From Hornefia butyriciproducens (GTDB lineage Bacteria > Bacillota > Clostridia > Peptostreptococcales > Anaerovoracaceae), in NCBI RefSeq assembly GCF_009695915.1, contig NZ_VUMZ01000001.1:124001-188000 (forward strand): 64,000 nt of DNA, in the 5' to 3' direction. The notes beneath the pieces were generated by a model. The model worked only from the letters and a program-made list of their open reading frames with translations, was not told the origin of the DNA and ran no database searches. The first letter of the stretch is position 1. Each line of letters starts with the position of its first letter. A program made the position numbers and the translations under genes. Of the stretch, positions 55,191-64,000 are shown in pieces.

Positions 55191-56897
55191 ATGAAAAATT
55201 ATGACAAGTACAGAATCGGTTATTTTGTCCCGCCAGTCAATGAATACGACTGGGTGAAGAAGGATCACATTGAGAAGGCTCCCAGATGGTGCAGCGTGGA
55301 TCTCCGTGACGGCAATCAGGCGTTGATCGTTCCGATGAACCTGGAACAGAAACTGGAATTCTTCACCTATCTCTGCGAGATCGGATTCAAAGAAATCGAA
55401 GTGGGTTTTCCCGCTGCATCAGATACCGAATTTGAATTCCTGAGAACTTTGATTGAGCAGGATATGATTCCGGACGACGTGACTGTGCAGGTACTGACGC
55501 AGTCCAGACGCCATATTATTGAAAAAACATTTGAATCTCTGGTAGGCGCAAAGCACGCCGTGGTTCATCTCTATAACTCCACATCCTTTGCCCAGAGACA
55601 GCAGGTATTCCGCAAGGATAAGGAAGAAATCATTAAAATCGCCACCGACGGTGCGGAACTGATGAATGAAATCGCAGCCAGATACACGGACACTGACTTC
55701 GAATTTGAATATTCTCCCGAGAGTTTCACCGGCACAGAGCCGGAGTTCGCGCTGGAGATTTGCAACGCCGTCATCGATATCTGGAAACCCACGCCTGAGC
55801 ACAAGGTCATCATCAACCTGCCGGCGACCGTGGAAATGTCCATGCCCCATGTATTCGCGAACCAGGTGGAATACATGAGCAAAAACCTGCACAGCAGAGA
55901 CAGCGTAGTTCTGTCCCTGCATCCCCACAATGACCGGGGAACCGGCGTGGCGGACGCAGAGCTGGGGCTGCTCGCCGGCGGCGACCGCATTGAAGGCACC
56001 CTGTTCGGCAACGGTGAACGCACCGGAAACGTGGACATCGTCACGCTGGCTATGAATATGTTCACCCACGGCGTAGATCCCGAGCTGGATTTCTCCGATA
56101 TGCCGAGAGCGGTAGAGATGTTCGAGAAATTCACAGATATGACAGTCGATCCGCGCCGTCCCTACTGCGGTTCCCTGGTGTTCGCAGCCTTCTCCGGCTC
56201 TCATCAGGATGCAATTGCCAAGGGTATGAAGTGGCGAGCGGAAACCGACCCGACACGTTGGACGGTTCCTTACCTGCCCATCGATCCCCACGATGTCGGA
56301 CGCCAGTATGACGGCGACGTGATCCGTATCAACAGCCAGTCCGGCAAGGGCGGAGTCGCCTACATCATCAACCGCGACCACGGCTTCGATATCCCCAAGG
56401 CAATGCGCGCCGAGGTCGGATATATGATGAAAGGAATTTCCGACCATACCCATGAGGAACTGTCCTCCGACGAGATCTTCGACATTTTTTCCCGGGAATA
56501 CATCAACTTTTTCTCGCCGCTGGACATCACAGACGCCACCTTCAGCTATTTCTCCTCTACAAAGGAAGAAGGTGAGAAAACCGTTGCGGTCCGGATGCGA
56601 GTGGTCATCGACGGTGAAGTCTATAACATCGATGCAGAAGGAAACGGCCGTCTGGATGCCGTCGCCAACGGTCTGAAGAAGACGCCGTATAACTTCGACT
56701 ACCGGTTCATCACCTACACGGAGCACGCAATCAGCACCGACTCCAGTTCCAAAGCCGCCGCTTACATCTGCATTGCAGACAAGGACGGTCACGAATACTG
56801 GGGCGTGGGAACACAGTATGACATAACGCTGGCCGCGGTCAATGCACTGGTCAGTGCTCTGAACCGCATGAATAAGAAAGAACATATGGTCAAATAG
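55191..56897 (+). CDS. leuA: 2-isopropylmalate synthase, LeuA type 2
   Basis: A 568-residue enzyme condensing acetyl-CoA with 2-oxoisovalerate, the first step of leucine synthesis. The TIM barrel starts with WCSVDLRDGNQAL. The metal site and catalytic signature are SLHPHNDRGTGVADAELG and LFGNGERTGNVD. The C-terminal LeuA dimer domain binds leucine for feedback control. The DLRDGNQAL variant and the length place it in the LeuA type 2 group, more common in actinobacteria and fungi. The ATG follows AGGAGGG by 7 bases; upstream codons are T-box. Confidence 0.95.
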   Translation: MKNYDKYRIGYFVPPVNEYDWVKKDHIEKAPRWCSVDLRDGNQALIVPMNLEQKLEFFTYLCEIGFKEIEVGFPAASDTEFEFLRTLIEQDMIPDDVTVQVLTQSRRHIIEKTFESLVGAKHAVVHLYNSTSFAQRQQVFRKDKEEIIKIATDGAELMNEIAARYTDTDFEFEYSPESFTGTEPEFALEICNAVIDIWKPTPEHKVIINLPATVEMSMPHVFANQVEYMSKNLHSRDSVVLSLHPHNDRGTGVADAELGLLAGGDRIEGTLFGNGERTGNVDIVTLAMNMFTHGVDPELDFSDMPRAVEMFEKFTDMTVDPRRPYCGSLVFAAFSGSHQDAIAKGMKWRAETDPTRWTVPYLPIDPHDVGRQYDGDVIRINSQSGKGGVAYIINRDHGFDIPKAMRAEVGYMMKGISDHTHEELSSDEIFDIFSREYINFFSPLDITDATFSYFSSTKEEGEKTVAVRMRVVIDGEVYNIDAEGNGRLDAVANGLKKTPYNFDYRFITYTEHAISTDSSSKAAAYICIADKDGHEYWGVGTQYDITLAAVNALVSALNRMNKKEHMVK

Positions 56898-56994
56898 CGC
56901 AGAATATTATATAATGATTTTATGCTTCGGAGGCCTGCCGTTTCCGGCAGCCGCCGCAGAGCATATACGAGTATAAAGAAAGGAATTACTCAAT

Positions 56995-58257
56995 ATGGGA
57001 ATGACAATGACACAGAAGATCCTCGCCGCTCACGCCGGTCTGGATCATGTGGCGGCGGGGCAGCTGATCAATGCTCGGCTGGACATGGTGCTGGCAAATG
57101 ACATCACCGGTCCGGTATCCATCAATGAGTTCGATAAGGCGGGGTTTGACAGCGTCTTCGACAGGAGCAGAGTTTCTCTCGTCATGGATCACTTCACCCC
57201 AAACAAAGACATCAAGAGCGCGGAGCAGTGTAAAAAATGCAGGACCTTCGCCAGGCGCTTCGACCTAGAGAATTTCTATGACGTAGGAGAGATGGGAATC
57301 GAGCACGCCCTCCTCCCGGAGAAAGGGCTGGTCTGTGCGGGAGAAGCCATTATCGGCGCGGACTCCCACACCTGCACCTACGGCGCTCTGGGCGCATTCT
57401 CCACAGGCGTGGGCTCTACCGATCTGGCGGCGGGCATGGCCACCGGCGAAGCCTGGTTCAAGGTTCCTCCGGCGATTCGGTTCAATCTGACCGGCCAACT
57501 CTCCGAATTTGTCAGCGGCAAGGATGTCATCCTGCATATCATCGGACTGATCGGCGTGGACGGCGCTCTGTATAAATCTATGGAATTCACCGGTCCGGGA
57601 GTTGCCTCCCTCTCTATGGAGGATCGCCTGTGTATCTGCAACATGGCCATTGAGGCCGGCGGAAAGAACGGAATTTTCCCGGTGGATGACATAACAAAGG
57701 AATATATGAAGGATAGGGTCAGCCGTCCCTACACTGTATATGAGGCCGACGCTGACGCGGAATATGAGCAGACATATGAAATCAATCTGTCCGAGATCCG
57801 GCCCACCGTCTCCTTCCCCCACTTGCCGGAGAACACCCGAACCATTGATGAAGTCGGGAACATCCCCATCGATCAGGTCGTCATCGGCTCCTGCACTAAC
57901 GGGAGGCTGTCGGACATGAAGGCTGCCGCTGAAATCCTGAAGGGAAAGCACGTGGCAAAGGGTCTTCGTGCCATCATTATTCCGGCCACCCAGCAGGTCT
58001 ATAAGGACAGCATCCACGCCGGATATATCGACATTTTCCTCGATGCGGGATGCATCGTCTCAACACCCACCTGTGGTCCCTGCCTGGGCGGACACATGGG
58101 GATTCTGGCCGCCGGCGAGCGATGCGTCGCGACGACCAACCGCAACTTTGTCGGCCGCATGGGAGATACCACTTCCGAGGTTTACCTCGCCAGCCCAGCC
58201 GTTGCCGCAGCATCCGCTGTCGCAGGAAAAATCAGCGGACCGGAAAGGAGCAGATAG
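56995..58257 (+). CDS. leuC: 3-isopropylmalate dehydratase large subunit
   Basis: A 420-residue aconitase-like iron-sulfur protein. The cluster cysteines are in [11 protein letters not shown] and [12 protein letters not shown], and the substrate site includes [21 protein letters not shown]. The 420-residue length marks the archaeal/clostridial short type, used with a separate small LeuD. It follows leuA by 97 bases. Confidence 0.96.
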   Translation: MGMTMTQKILAAHAGLDHVAAGQLINARLDMVLANDITGPVSINEFDKAGFDSVFDRSRVSLVMDHFTPNKDIKSAEQCKKCRTFARRFDLENFYDVGEMGIEHALLPEKGLVCAGEAIIGADSHTCTYGALGAFSTGVGSTDLAAGMATGEAWFKVPPAIRFNLTGQLSEFVSGKDVILHIIGLIGVDGALYKSMEFTGPGVASLSMEDRLCICNMAIEAGGKNGIFPVDDITKEYMKDRVSRPYTVYEADADAEYEQTYEINLSEIRPTVSFPHLPENTRTIDEVGNIPIDQVVIGSCTNGRLSDMKAAAEILKGKHVAKGLRAIIIPATQQVYKDSIHAGYIDIFLDAGCIVSTPTCGPCLGGHMGILAAGERCVATTNRNFVGRMGDTTSEVYLASPAVAAASAVAGKISGPERSR

Positions 58258-58259
58258 AA

Positions 58260-58763
58260 ATGGAAGCAAAAGGATTTGTACATCGGTACGGAGACAACGT
58301 CGACACTGACGTGATCATCCCCGCCCGCTACTTGAACACGCAGAACGACAAGGAACTGGCGAGCCACTGCATGGAAGACATCGATCGGGACTTTGTGCAT
58401 AAAGTCCACCCCGGCGACATCATGGTGGCCGGCGAGAACTTCGGATGCGGCTCCTCCCGGGAGCACGCCCCCATCGCCATCAAGGCAAGCGGCATCAGCT
58501 GTGTCATCGCTTCTACCTTCGCCCGCATCTTCTACCGCAACGCCATCAATATCGGCCTTCCGATTCTGGAATGTCCGGAGGCAAGCGAAAAGATTCAGGC
58601 GGGAGATGAGGTTTCCGTGAATTTTGACACCGGCGTCATTACCAATATCACAAAGAGCGAGACTTACCGGGCACTGCCCTTCCCTGCGTTCATTCAGAAC
58701 ATCATCCGGGCGGGCGGCCTGATGAACAGCATCAGAAACAGAACGGAGGAGAAAGCAGAATGA
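58260..58763 (+). CDS. leuD: 3-isopropylmalate dehydratase small subunit
   Basis: A 167-residue swivelling-domain subunit with [13 protein letters not shown] near the N-terminus and the active-site loop [18 protein letters not shown]. The ATG at 58260 has AAGGAG 9 bases upstream, two bases after the leuC stop. It overlaps leuB by four bases. Confidence 0.96.
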   Translation: MEAKGFVHRYGDNVDTDVIIPARYLNTQNDKELASHCMEDIDRDFVHKVHPGDIMVAGENFGCGSSREHAPIAIKASGISCVIASTFARIFYRNAINIGLPILECPEASEKIQAGDEVSVNFDTGVITNITKSETYRALPFPAFIQNIIRAGGLMNSIRNRTEEKAE

Positions 58764-59833
58764 ACTATAATATCGCAGTGGTCAGAGGCGACGGAATCGG
58801 CCCCGAGGTAGTGGCGGAAACCATCAAAGTACTGGAAAAGGTCGGACAGAAATTCGGACATAATTTTCACTTTACCGATGTTCCGGCAGGCGGCGCGGCT
58901 ATCGATGCGGTCGGAGAATGCCTTCCTGCGGAAACCGTCCGTATAGCGAAAGCCAGCGATGCAGTGCTGCTGGGCGCTGTCGGTGGCCCCAAATGGGATA
59001 ATGTGCCCGGCGATCAGCGGCCGGAAAGAGCGCTTCTGGGCCTGCGCAAGGAGCTCGGACTGTTTGCCAATCTCCGTCCCGCCATGGTTTTCGATCAGCT
59101 GGCGGACGCCTCCCCTCTGAAGCCGGAAATCATCAGCGGCGGGCTGGACATCGTCGTCGTGCGTGAACTAACCGGCGGCATCTATTTCGGAGAAAAGGGG
59201 CATAAGGACGGCGGCGATATGGGTCCGGCCGCCTATGATGTGGAACAGTATGCGGAGGGCGAGGTTCGCCGCATCGCGAAAGTCGCCTTCGATATGGCCA
59301 TGAAGCGCAGCAGAAAGGTCACTTCCGTGGACAAATCCAACGTCCTGGAAAGTTCTCGTCTGTGGCGCAGAGTTGTGGCCGAAGTCTCCGAGGACTACCC
59401 CGAGGTGGAACTGGACAATCTGTATGTCGACAACGCTGCCATGCAGCTGGTCCGCAACCCCCGCCAGTTCGACGTAATTGTGACCAGCAATATGTTCGGC
59501 GATATTCTTTCCGATGAAGCCAGCCAGATTACAGGCTCAATTGGCATGCTTCCCTCCGCGAGCCTTGCGGACGGAAACTTCGGAATGTACGAACCCGTTC
59601 ACGGTTCCGCTCCGGACATCGCCGGCACAGGACAGGCTAATCCCATTGCAACGATCCTCTCCGGCGCTATGATGCTCCGCTATACCTTCGGTCTGAGCGA
59701 AGAGGCGAAATCCATCGAGGACGCCGTGAACCGGTTCCTGTCCGACGGGCACCGCACCGCGGATCTCTGCGGCGGCGCGCCGGAGGCTGTGACTACGACA
59801 CAGTGCGGTGACCTTATCGCCGCCAATATCTGA
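58760..59833 (+). CDS. leuB: 3-isopropylmalate dehydrogenase
   Basis: A 357-residue NAD-dependent oxidative decarboxylase for the last dedicated step of leucine synthesis. [32 protein letters not shown], the DN-rich [18 protein letters not shown] and [11 protein letters not shown] metal site and [12 protein letters not shown] are all present. No terminator is seen in the 20 bases before the next gene. Confidence 0.97.
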   Translation: MNYNIAVVRGDGIGPEVVAETIKVLEKVGQKFGHNFHFTDVPAGGAAIDAVGECLPAETVRIAKASDAVLLGAVGGPKWDNVPGDQRPERALLGLRKELGLFANLRPAMVFDQLADASPLKPEIISGGLDIVVVRELTGGIYFGEKGHKDGGDMGPAAYDVEQYAEGEVRRIAKVAFDMAMKRSRKVTSVDKSNVLESSRLWRRVVAEVSEDYPEVELDNLYVDNAAMQLVRNPRQFDVIVTSNMFGDILSDEASQITGSIGMLPSASLADGNFGMYEPVHGSAPDIAGTGQANPIATILSGAMMLRYTFGLSEEAKSIEDAVNRFLSDGHRTADLCGGAPEAVTTTQCGDLIAANI

Positions 59834-59853
59834 GTTTGAAGGAACCCGAAAGA

Positions 59854-60666
59854 ATGATGCGGAAAAGCGTGAAACCCGATATAAAAATAAAAATCAACGC
59901 CAGACAGATCAGAAGAATGCTCCTGTTCATTCTTCTGATTCTTTTCGTTTTCAATCTGGCTCATTTTAACCTGAAAGCCGACGTTCGGAATTCCGCGGTG
60001 AAGGAGAATCTGAAACTCATTTCCTCCTATGATTTCTCCAGCGTTTCCGCTGTAGAAAAAAAACTTGAGGCAGAGGGCTCCAGCACTGCTCCCGTAACGG
60101 TCACACGCTCCGGAAAGGAAAACGGTCTGTCCAAAGCGAAATACCGTCAGATCTTTGACGGCTGCGCAGTGATCGGCGACTCTATCACAGAGGGACTGAC
60201 CACCTACGGCTTCCTCAGTGACTCTCAGGTATTCTACAAAGTGGGAGGTTCCGTCATGCACGGCGACGCGCAGTTCCGATCTGCGGCGAAAACTTATCCG
60301 AAGGTCGCATTTTTCACCTTCGGCATGAACGATATGGGGAACTACCGGGGTAGCGCAGAAAACTTTGTAGTCCGCTACGAAACACTGCTGAAGGAATTCC
60401 ATAAAACGTCGCCCTCCACGAAGCTGATGATCAACAGCATTTCCACTCCGTCCGCGGCGGCCCGGAAGAAGAACAAATCTCTGAGAAATTACCGGAAATT
60501 CAACTCCGCTCTGCGCAGAATGTGCCGGAAGATGAATCTCACATATATCGACAACAACTATATTCTGGAAGAAAATCCGAAATTCTATGGCTCTGACGGA
60601 ATCCATGTGAGTTCGGGTTATTATGTCATGTGGCTGAACAACATGATTCTGAAAGCGGGGCTGTAA
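59854..60666 (+). CDS. Membrane-anchored SGNH-hydrolase-like protein
   Basis: A 270-residue protein with a basic N-terminus (KIKINARQIRR), one membrane segment (about 25-40) and an extracytoplasmic SGNH domain. Block I is IGDSITEGL, block III is FGMNDMGN and block V is SDGIHVSSGYY with the catalytic Asp and His. It probably transfers or removes acyl groups on envelope polymers, together with the downstream MBOAT and DHHW proteins. The ATG at 59854 is 10 bases after AAGGA; the neighbouring ATG at 59857 is also possible. Confidence 0.82.
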   Translation: MMRKSVKPDIKIKINARQIRRMLLFILLILFVFNLAHFNLKADVRNSAVKENLKLISSYDFSSVSAVEKKLEAEGSSTAPVTVTRSGKENGLSKAKYRQIFDGCAVIGDSITEGLTTYGFLSDSQVFYKVGGSVMHGDAQFRSAAKTYPKVAFFTFGMNDMGNYRGSAENFVVRYETLLKEFHKTSPSTKLMINSISTPSAAARKKNKSLRNYRKFNSALRRMCRKMNLTYIDNNYILEENPKFYGSDGIHVSSGYYVMWLNNMILKAGL

Positions 60667-61187
60667 TGAGTAAAGTAACCGGACTGCAAAAAAATATCGG
60701 GGATCGGCTCCGCCGTCTGGATGCCAGCGACATCACCAAGATTGTCCTTTCCATAGTGTTGATTCTTTTTCTGGCGGCGGTCTACCACCGTTCCGGCGCT
60801 CCGGACGTGCCCATGGACTCCGTCGAATCCGCTCTGCGGAAGGGAACCGACCTCTCCTCCATGCAGAAGTGCAGCAACCGTCAGCTGATGCAGTTCATGG
60901 GGCTGGATTACTCTGACTACGATTCCTACATCTATTACAAGAGCAGGGAGGCTCTCGGAGTGCAGGAGGTTCTGATTGTCCGCGTTTACCGGCGGGACGA
61001 CCTGACCGCGGTGGAGGACGCCATCGACAGGCGCATCGCAGATCAGACCAGGACCTTTGAAGGCTACGGGCCGTCTCAGGTCGCCATGCTGAAAAACGCC
61101 ATCATATACAAACGCGGAAACTATATTTTCTATTGCGTGGACAAAAATCCTGACCGGTATGAGGAGGTGTTCCGTCATGCTCTTTAG
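60666..61187 (+). CDS. DUF4358-family membrane-anchored protein
   Basis: A 173-residue protein with one N-terminal membrane helix (about 25-42, IVLSIVLILFLAAVY) and an outside domain carrying MGLDYSDYDSYIYYKS and LIVRVYRRDD, characteristic of DUF4358. That family is found next to MBOAT and SGNH genes in clostridia and has no known activity. The ATG shares one base with the stop of the SGNH gene (TAATG), so the two are coupled. Confidence 0.75.
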   Translation: MSKVTGLQKNIGDRLRRLDASDITKIVLSIVLILFLAAVYHRSGAPDVPMDSVESALRKGTDLSSMQKCSNRQLMQFMGLDYSDYDSYIYYKSREALGVQEVLIVRVYRRDDLTAVEDAIDRRIADQTRTFEGYGPSQVAMLKNAIIYKRGNYIFYCVDKNPDRYEEVFRHAL

Positions 61188-62580
61188 CAGTATCGTATTC
61201 ATCTTCTGCTTCCTGCCGATCCTTCTGGCCGTGTATTTCCTCGTGCCGAAAAAATATCTGTTCGCCCGGAACATCGTTCTGCTGCTTTTCAGTCTCGTCT
61301 TTTACAGCTGGGGAGAGCCGGTCTATGTGTTCCTGATGATTTACAGTGCCTTTTTCAATTATTTCATGGCGCATCTGATCGCGCAGAACAGGCGAAAGGG
61401 CGGCTCCGGAAAGCGGGACTTTCTGTTCGCGCTGGTGATGAACCTCTTCATCCTGTGCTTCTTCAAATATTTCGGCTTCCTGATGGACACCGTGAACGGG
61501 ATCTTTCATTCCCATATTTCCTATACCGCGCTGTCCCTGCCCATCGGCATTTCATTCTACACCTTCCAGGCGCTGTCTTACATCATCGACGTGTACCGGG
61601 ACAAAGTAAAACCCCAGAGCAGTTTCCTGAACTTCACTCTGTACCTGGCACTGTTTCCGCAGCTTATTGCCGGTCCCATCGTGAAGTACATCGACATCGA
61701 AAGTCAGCTGTCATACCGCGAGACGAATCCGGAGAAATTCGGTCAGGGCGCGACGCGCTTCATGCTCGGTCTCGGAAAGAAGGTGCTCCTGGCCAACAAC
61801 CTGGGCGCGCTGCACCAGCTGGTCCTGAACCTGCCGGACAGCCAGGCCTCGGTTCTCTCCTTCTGGATCGGTGCTCTGGCCTACACACTGCAGATCTACT
61901 TCGACTTCAGCGGATATTCTGACATGGCCATCGGCCTGGGCCGTATGTTCGGCTTTGAGTTTCTGGAGAATTTCAACTATCCCTATATCAGCAGGAGCGT
62001 CACGGAGTTCTGGCGCAGGTGGCATATGTCTCTGTCCGGATGGTTCCGGAACTACCTCTACATACCGCTGGGCGGCAACCGGGTCACAGTTCCCCGCCAT
62101 ATCCTGAATCTGCTGATTGTCTGGGCTCTGACCGGGCTGTGGCACGGCGCCAGCTGGAATTTTGTGTTCTGGGGGCTATATTACGGAGTCGTGCTGATCC
62201 TGGAGAAATATGTCTTCGGAAGCGCTCTGAAACAAAGTCCGGCGTGGGCTCAGCATCTGTACGCTATGCTGGTGGTCCTGATCGGATGGGTCTTCTTCTT
62301 CAGCAGCGATCTGTCCGCGGCGGTCCATTATCTGGGCGTCATGTTCGGCGTCGGCCGGTTCGCCTTCGCCAATGTGAAGACTCTGTATCTGCTGCGCACC
62401 AATCTGGTCCTCCTGATTCTTTCCTGTGTGCTTTCAGGCCCCCGACCCATGGAACGTTTCCGACGCTTTGCGGAGGATCGGCGCGTTGCGGCGGTGATCT
62501 GCATTTTCGCAGTTTTCATTCTGTCCGTAGCGTACCTGGTTTACAGTTCATATAATCCGTTTTTGTACTTCAGATTTTAA
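61177..62580 (+). CDS. MBOAT-family O-acyltransferase (AlgI/DltB-like)
   Basis: A 467-residue polytopic protein with about 11 helices. The family core is clear: SRSVTEFWRRWHMSLSGWFRNY, IPLGGNR, and the catalytic His in GLWHGASWNFVFWG. Such proteins move acyl groups from a cytoplasmic donor across the membrane to extracellular polysaccharide or teichoic acid. The ATG at 61177 is 9 bases after AGGAGG and overlaps the DUF4358 gene end. Confidence 0.92.
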   Translation: MLFSSIVFIFCFLPILLAVYFLVPKKYLFARNIVLLLFSLVFYSWGEPVYVFLMIYSAFFNYFMAHLIAQNRRKGGSGKRDFLFALVMNLFILCFFKYFGFLMDTVNGIFHSHISYTALSLPIGISFYTFQALSYIIDVYRDKVKPQSSFLNFTLYLALFPQLIAGPIVKYIDIESQLSYRETNPEKFGQGATRFMLGLGKKVLLANNLGALHQLVLNLPDSQASVLSFWIGALAYTLQIYFDFSGYSDMAIGLGRMFGFEFLENFNYPYISRSVTEFWRRWHMSLSGWFRNYLYIPLGGNRVTVPRHILNLLIVWALTGLWHGASWNFVFWGLYYGVVLILEKYVFGSALKQSPAWAQHLYAMLVVLIGWVFFFSSDLSAAVHYLGVMFGVGRFAFANVKTLYLLRTNLVLLILSCVLSGPRPMERFRRFAEDRRVAAVICIFAVFILSVAYLVYSSYNPFLYFRF

Positions 62581-62601
62581 AAGTTCTGGGAGGCGGTCAC
62601 T

Positions 62602-63744
62602 ATGCGAAACAGTTCCTACACAAGAATAACCGGTCTTCTGTTCGTCGTCTGTCTGGCGGCGGTGTTCCTGCTGAATCTCATTCTGCCGGACAAAACCTTT
62701 TCCGCTGTGGAGAACCGGGTCCTTCAGACGCTGCCGTCCTTTTCAGTCTCAAAATACATGGAAGGCCGCTATGAAACAAAGCTGGAAAACTATGTGAACG
62801 ACCAATTCCTGCTCCGGAACGGCTTCATCCGTATTAAATCCGCCGCGGACGTCACAGAAGGGAAACTGGAGGCCAACGGAGTATATCGCTGCAGGGATCA
62901 TTACCTTATGGAGGAGATCAGCACGCCGAACAAGCACTTTGTCTATACAAAAAACGCGCTGCGCCAGTTCAGCCGTCAGCACAGCAACGTGAAAATGTAT
63001 TTCCTGCTGGCGCCGAATGCTGCGAACATTCTTTCCGACAAGCTTCCGGCCACCGTGCGTATGGCTGACCAGAACAGATACATGGACTCGTTTCTGTCCG
63101 ATCTCCACAGCTTCGGCTACACGACAATAGACATTCGGGACGCTTTCCGCAGGGCGAAGGAAGATACGCAACTCTACTACCGGACCGACCACCACTGGAC
63201 CAGTGACGGAGCCTATCTCGCATACCGTACCGCCGCTAAGAAAATGAAGCTAGACAACAAAACCGCCTACGACGGCTACGCCGTCAAAAACGACTTCAGA
63301 GGAACTCTCTGTTCCAAGAGCGGATTTGTCAACGGCAGGGACGACGCGATTAAAATCTACCTTCCCGACAGCCGGCAGAATTACCGCAATTCCGTGATAT
63401 ACTACGCTGACACAAAGAAAAAGACAACCCACTTCTATCAGCTTGACAATCTGAAGAAGAAGGATGCCTATACCGTGTTCGGCGGAAGCAATCATCCGAT
63501 GTATACGATTCAGACTCCCGGAACCGCGAACCGGACACTGCTGCTGATTAAGGACAGCTATGCCAACAGCTTTATCCCGTTTCTGTCCCAGAACTACCGG
63601 AGAATCATCGTCGTGGATCCCCGCTATTTCTTCGAGGATATCGGTGACCTCATCGACGCCTATAAAGTAGATGAAATACTGTTCCTCTACAACGCCAATA
63701 CCTTCTTTCAGGACGATTCCCTGGAGATGATGCTCAGTGACTGA
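62602..63744 (+). CDS. DHHW-family (AlgJ/AlgX-like) extracellular acyltransferase
   Basis: A 380-residue protein with an N-terminal signal-anchor (about 8-28) and an SGNH-like outer domain. The defining motif is YYRTDHHWTSDGAY near residue 195, and a block-I-like LLLIKDSYANSF lies near residue 310. DHHW proteins work with MBOAT partners to O-acylate exopolysaccharide. It is the last gene of the leu/acylation transcription unit. A hairpin follows at 63784-63835. Confidence 0.85.
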   Translation: MRNSSYTRITGLLFVVCLAAVFLLNLILPDKTFSAVENRVLQTLPSFSVSKYMEGRYETKLENYVNDQFLLRNGFIRIKSAADVTEGKLEANGVYRCRDHYLMEEISTPNKHFVYTKNALRQFSRQHSNVKMYFLLAPNAANILSDKLPATVRMADQNRYMDSFLSDLHSFGYTTIDIRDAFRRAKEDTQLYYRTDHHWTSDGAYLAYRTAAKKMKLDNKTAYDGYAVKNDFRGTLCSKSGFVNGRDDAIKIYLPDSRQNYRNSVIYYADTKKKTTHFYQLDNLKKKDAYTVFGGSNHPMYTIQTPGTANRTLLLIKDSYANSFIPFLSQNYRRIIVVDPRYFFEDIGDLIDAYKVDEILFLYNANTFFQDDSLEMMLSD

Positions 63745-63783
63745 AGTGACGGCGAACGAGGAATGATGCGAATGATATGACAA

Positions 63784-63835
63784 AAGGCCGGAGCAGCGAC
63801 GGAGACATCACCTCCCGTTCCGCCGTACCGGCCTT
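63784..63835. terminator. Convergent terminator after the acylation cassette
   Basis: AAAGGCCGG and CCGGCCTT form the base of a hairpin that holds a GC-rich loop. An A-run precedes it, giving a T-run for the minus strand. It lies between the DHHW gene and the convergent gene at the window edge. Confidence 0.6.
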
Positions 63836-63859
63836 CCGTATCTCAGGCTCTTCGCAGGC

Positions 63860-64000
63860 TCAGTCATCCCAGCCCCGCAGGCTCGCCTGTACCTGGGCAT
63901 ACACTGTGTCCGCCTTGACCGTATACTCGAACAGCATGCTGTCCGCCTCATCATTGATTCGTTCAGCACTCTCCCGATCCTTCATTGCTTTTGTGTTGAT
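63860..64000 (-). CDS. Unidentified protein, C-terminal fragment
   Basis: The minus strand is open from the right window edge to a TGA at 63862-63860, giving 46 residues that end in QASLRGWDD. The fragment is helical and acidic (SAERINDEADSMLFEYT). I do not recognise a family. The convergent hairpin beyond its stop supports a real gene end. Confidence 0.5.
   Translation of the reverse strand: MNTKAMKDRESAERINDEADSMLFEYTVKADTVYAQVQASLRGWDD

Overview
The window looks like a chromosomal stretch of a strictly anaerobic, moderately GC-rich Firmicute of class Clostridia. The evidence is two T-box leaders, a CIRCE/HrcA operator in front of clpB, TTGACA/TATAAT-type promoters, GGAGG ribosome-binding sites, crotonase, a 2-hydroxyacyl-CoA dehydratase/activase system, a potassium-type membrane pyrophosphatase and a GlnK/GlnL-like two-component pair. 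Family or genus cannot be fixed from the sequence alone. No tRNA, rRNA, CRISPR array, insertion sequence or prophage was seen, so this is mostly core genome with a few unusual insertions.

Layout. 1-4.2 kb: the 3' end of serA, a DUF975 membrane protein with a repetitive tail, thiamine pyrophosphokinase, crotonase and a small exporter-like protein. 4.2-8.6 kb: a tightly overlapping minus-strand operon of a YbaK-type deacylase, a 2-hydroxyacyl-CoA dehydratase subunit, a second dehydratase subunit fused to its ATP-dependent activase, and a membrane protein. 8.6-16.4 kb: hppA, secG and a glycolytic operon led by sigma-54 (rpoN-gap-pgk-tpiA), then trmL. 16.5-20.5 kb: hom and a SEC-C protein, a 705-bp array of 199-bp tandem repeats, nth, and a GntR regulator with a structured leader. 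20.5-24.5 kb: clpB under CIRCE, an M50 protease and a small coiled-coil protein. 24.5-38.6 kb: a long envelope, lipid and chromosome block, read on the minus strand as glyA-plsX-rnc-smc-ftsY-der-plsY-gpsA-miaB-murT-gatD-like. 38.7-44.4 kb: valS-folC-thrE pair under a valine T-box. 44.5-45.7 kb: a 49-residue membrane protein and about 1.1 kb of structured DNA without genes, which includes a promoter-to-terminator unit that may be a non-coding RNA. 45.7-48 kb: the two-component system. 48-59.8 kb: divergent branched-chain amino acid operons, ilvBNCD plus an amidohydrolase on minus and leuACDB under a leucine T-box on plus. 59.8-63.7 kb: an envelope O-acylation cassette (SGNH, DUF4358, MBOAT, DHHW) placed directly after leuB with no visible terminator.

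How it fits together. T-boxes tie valS and leu expression to tRNA charging. The leu unit may carry the acylation cassette with it. The plsX/plsY/gpsA genes make phosphatidic acid, and smc/ftsY/rnc/der support growth. The most unusual items are the dehydratase/activase operon, a GatD homologue that has lost both catalytic residues, the 199-bp hairpin repeat array, and the candidate RNA near 45 kb.
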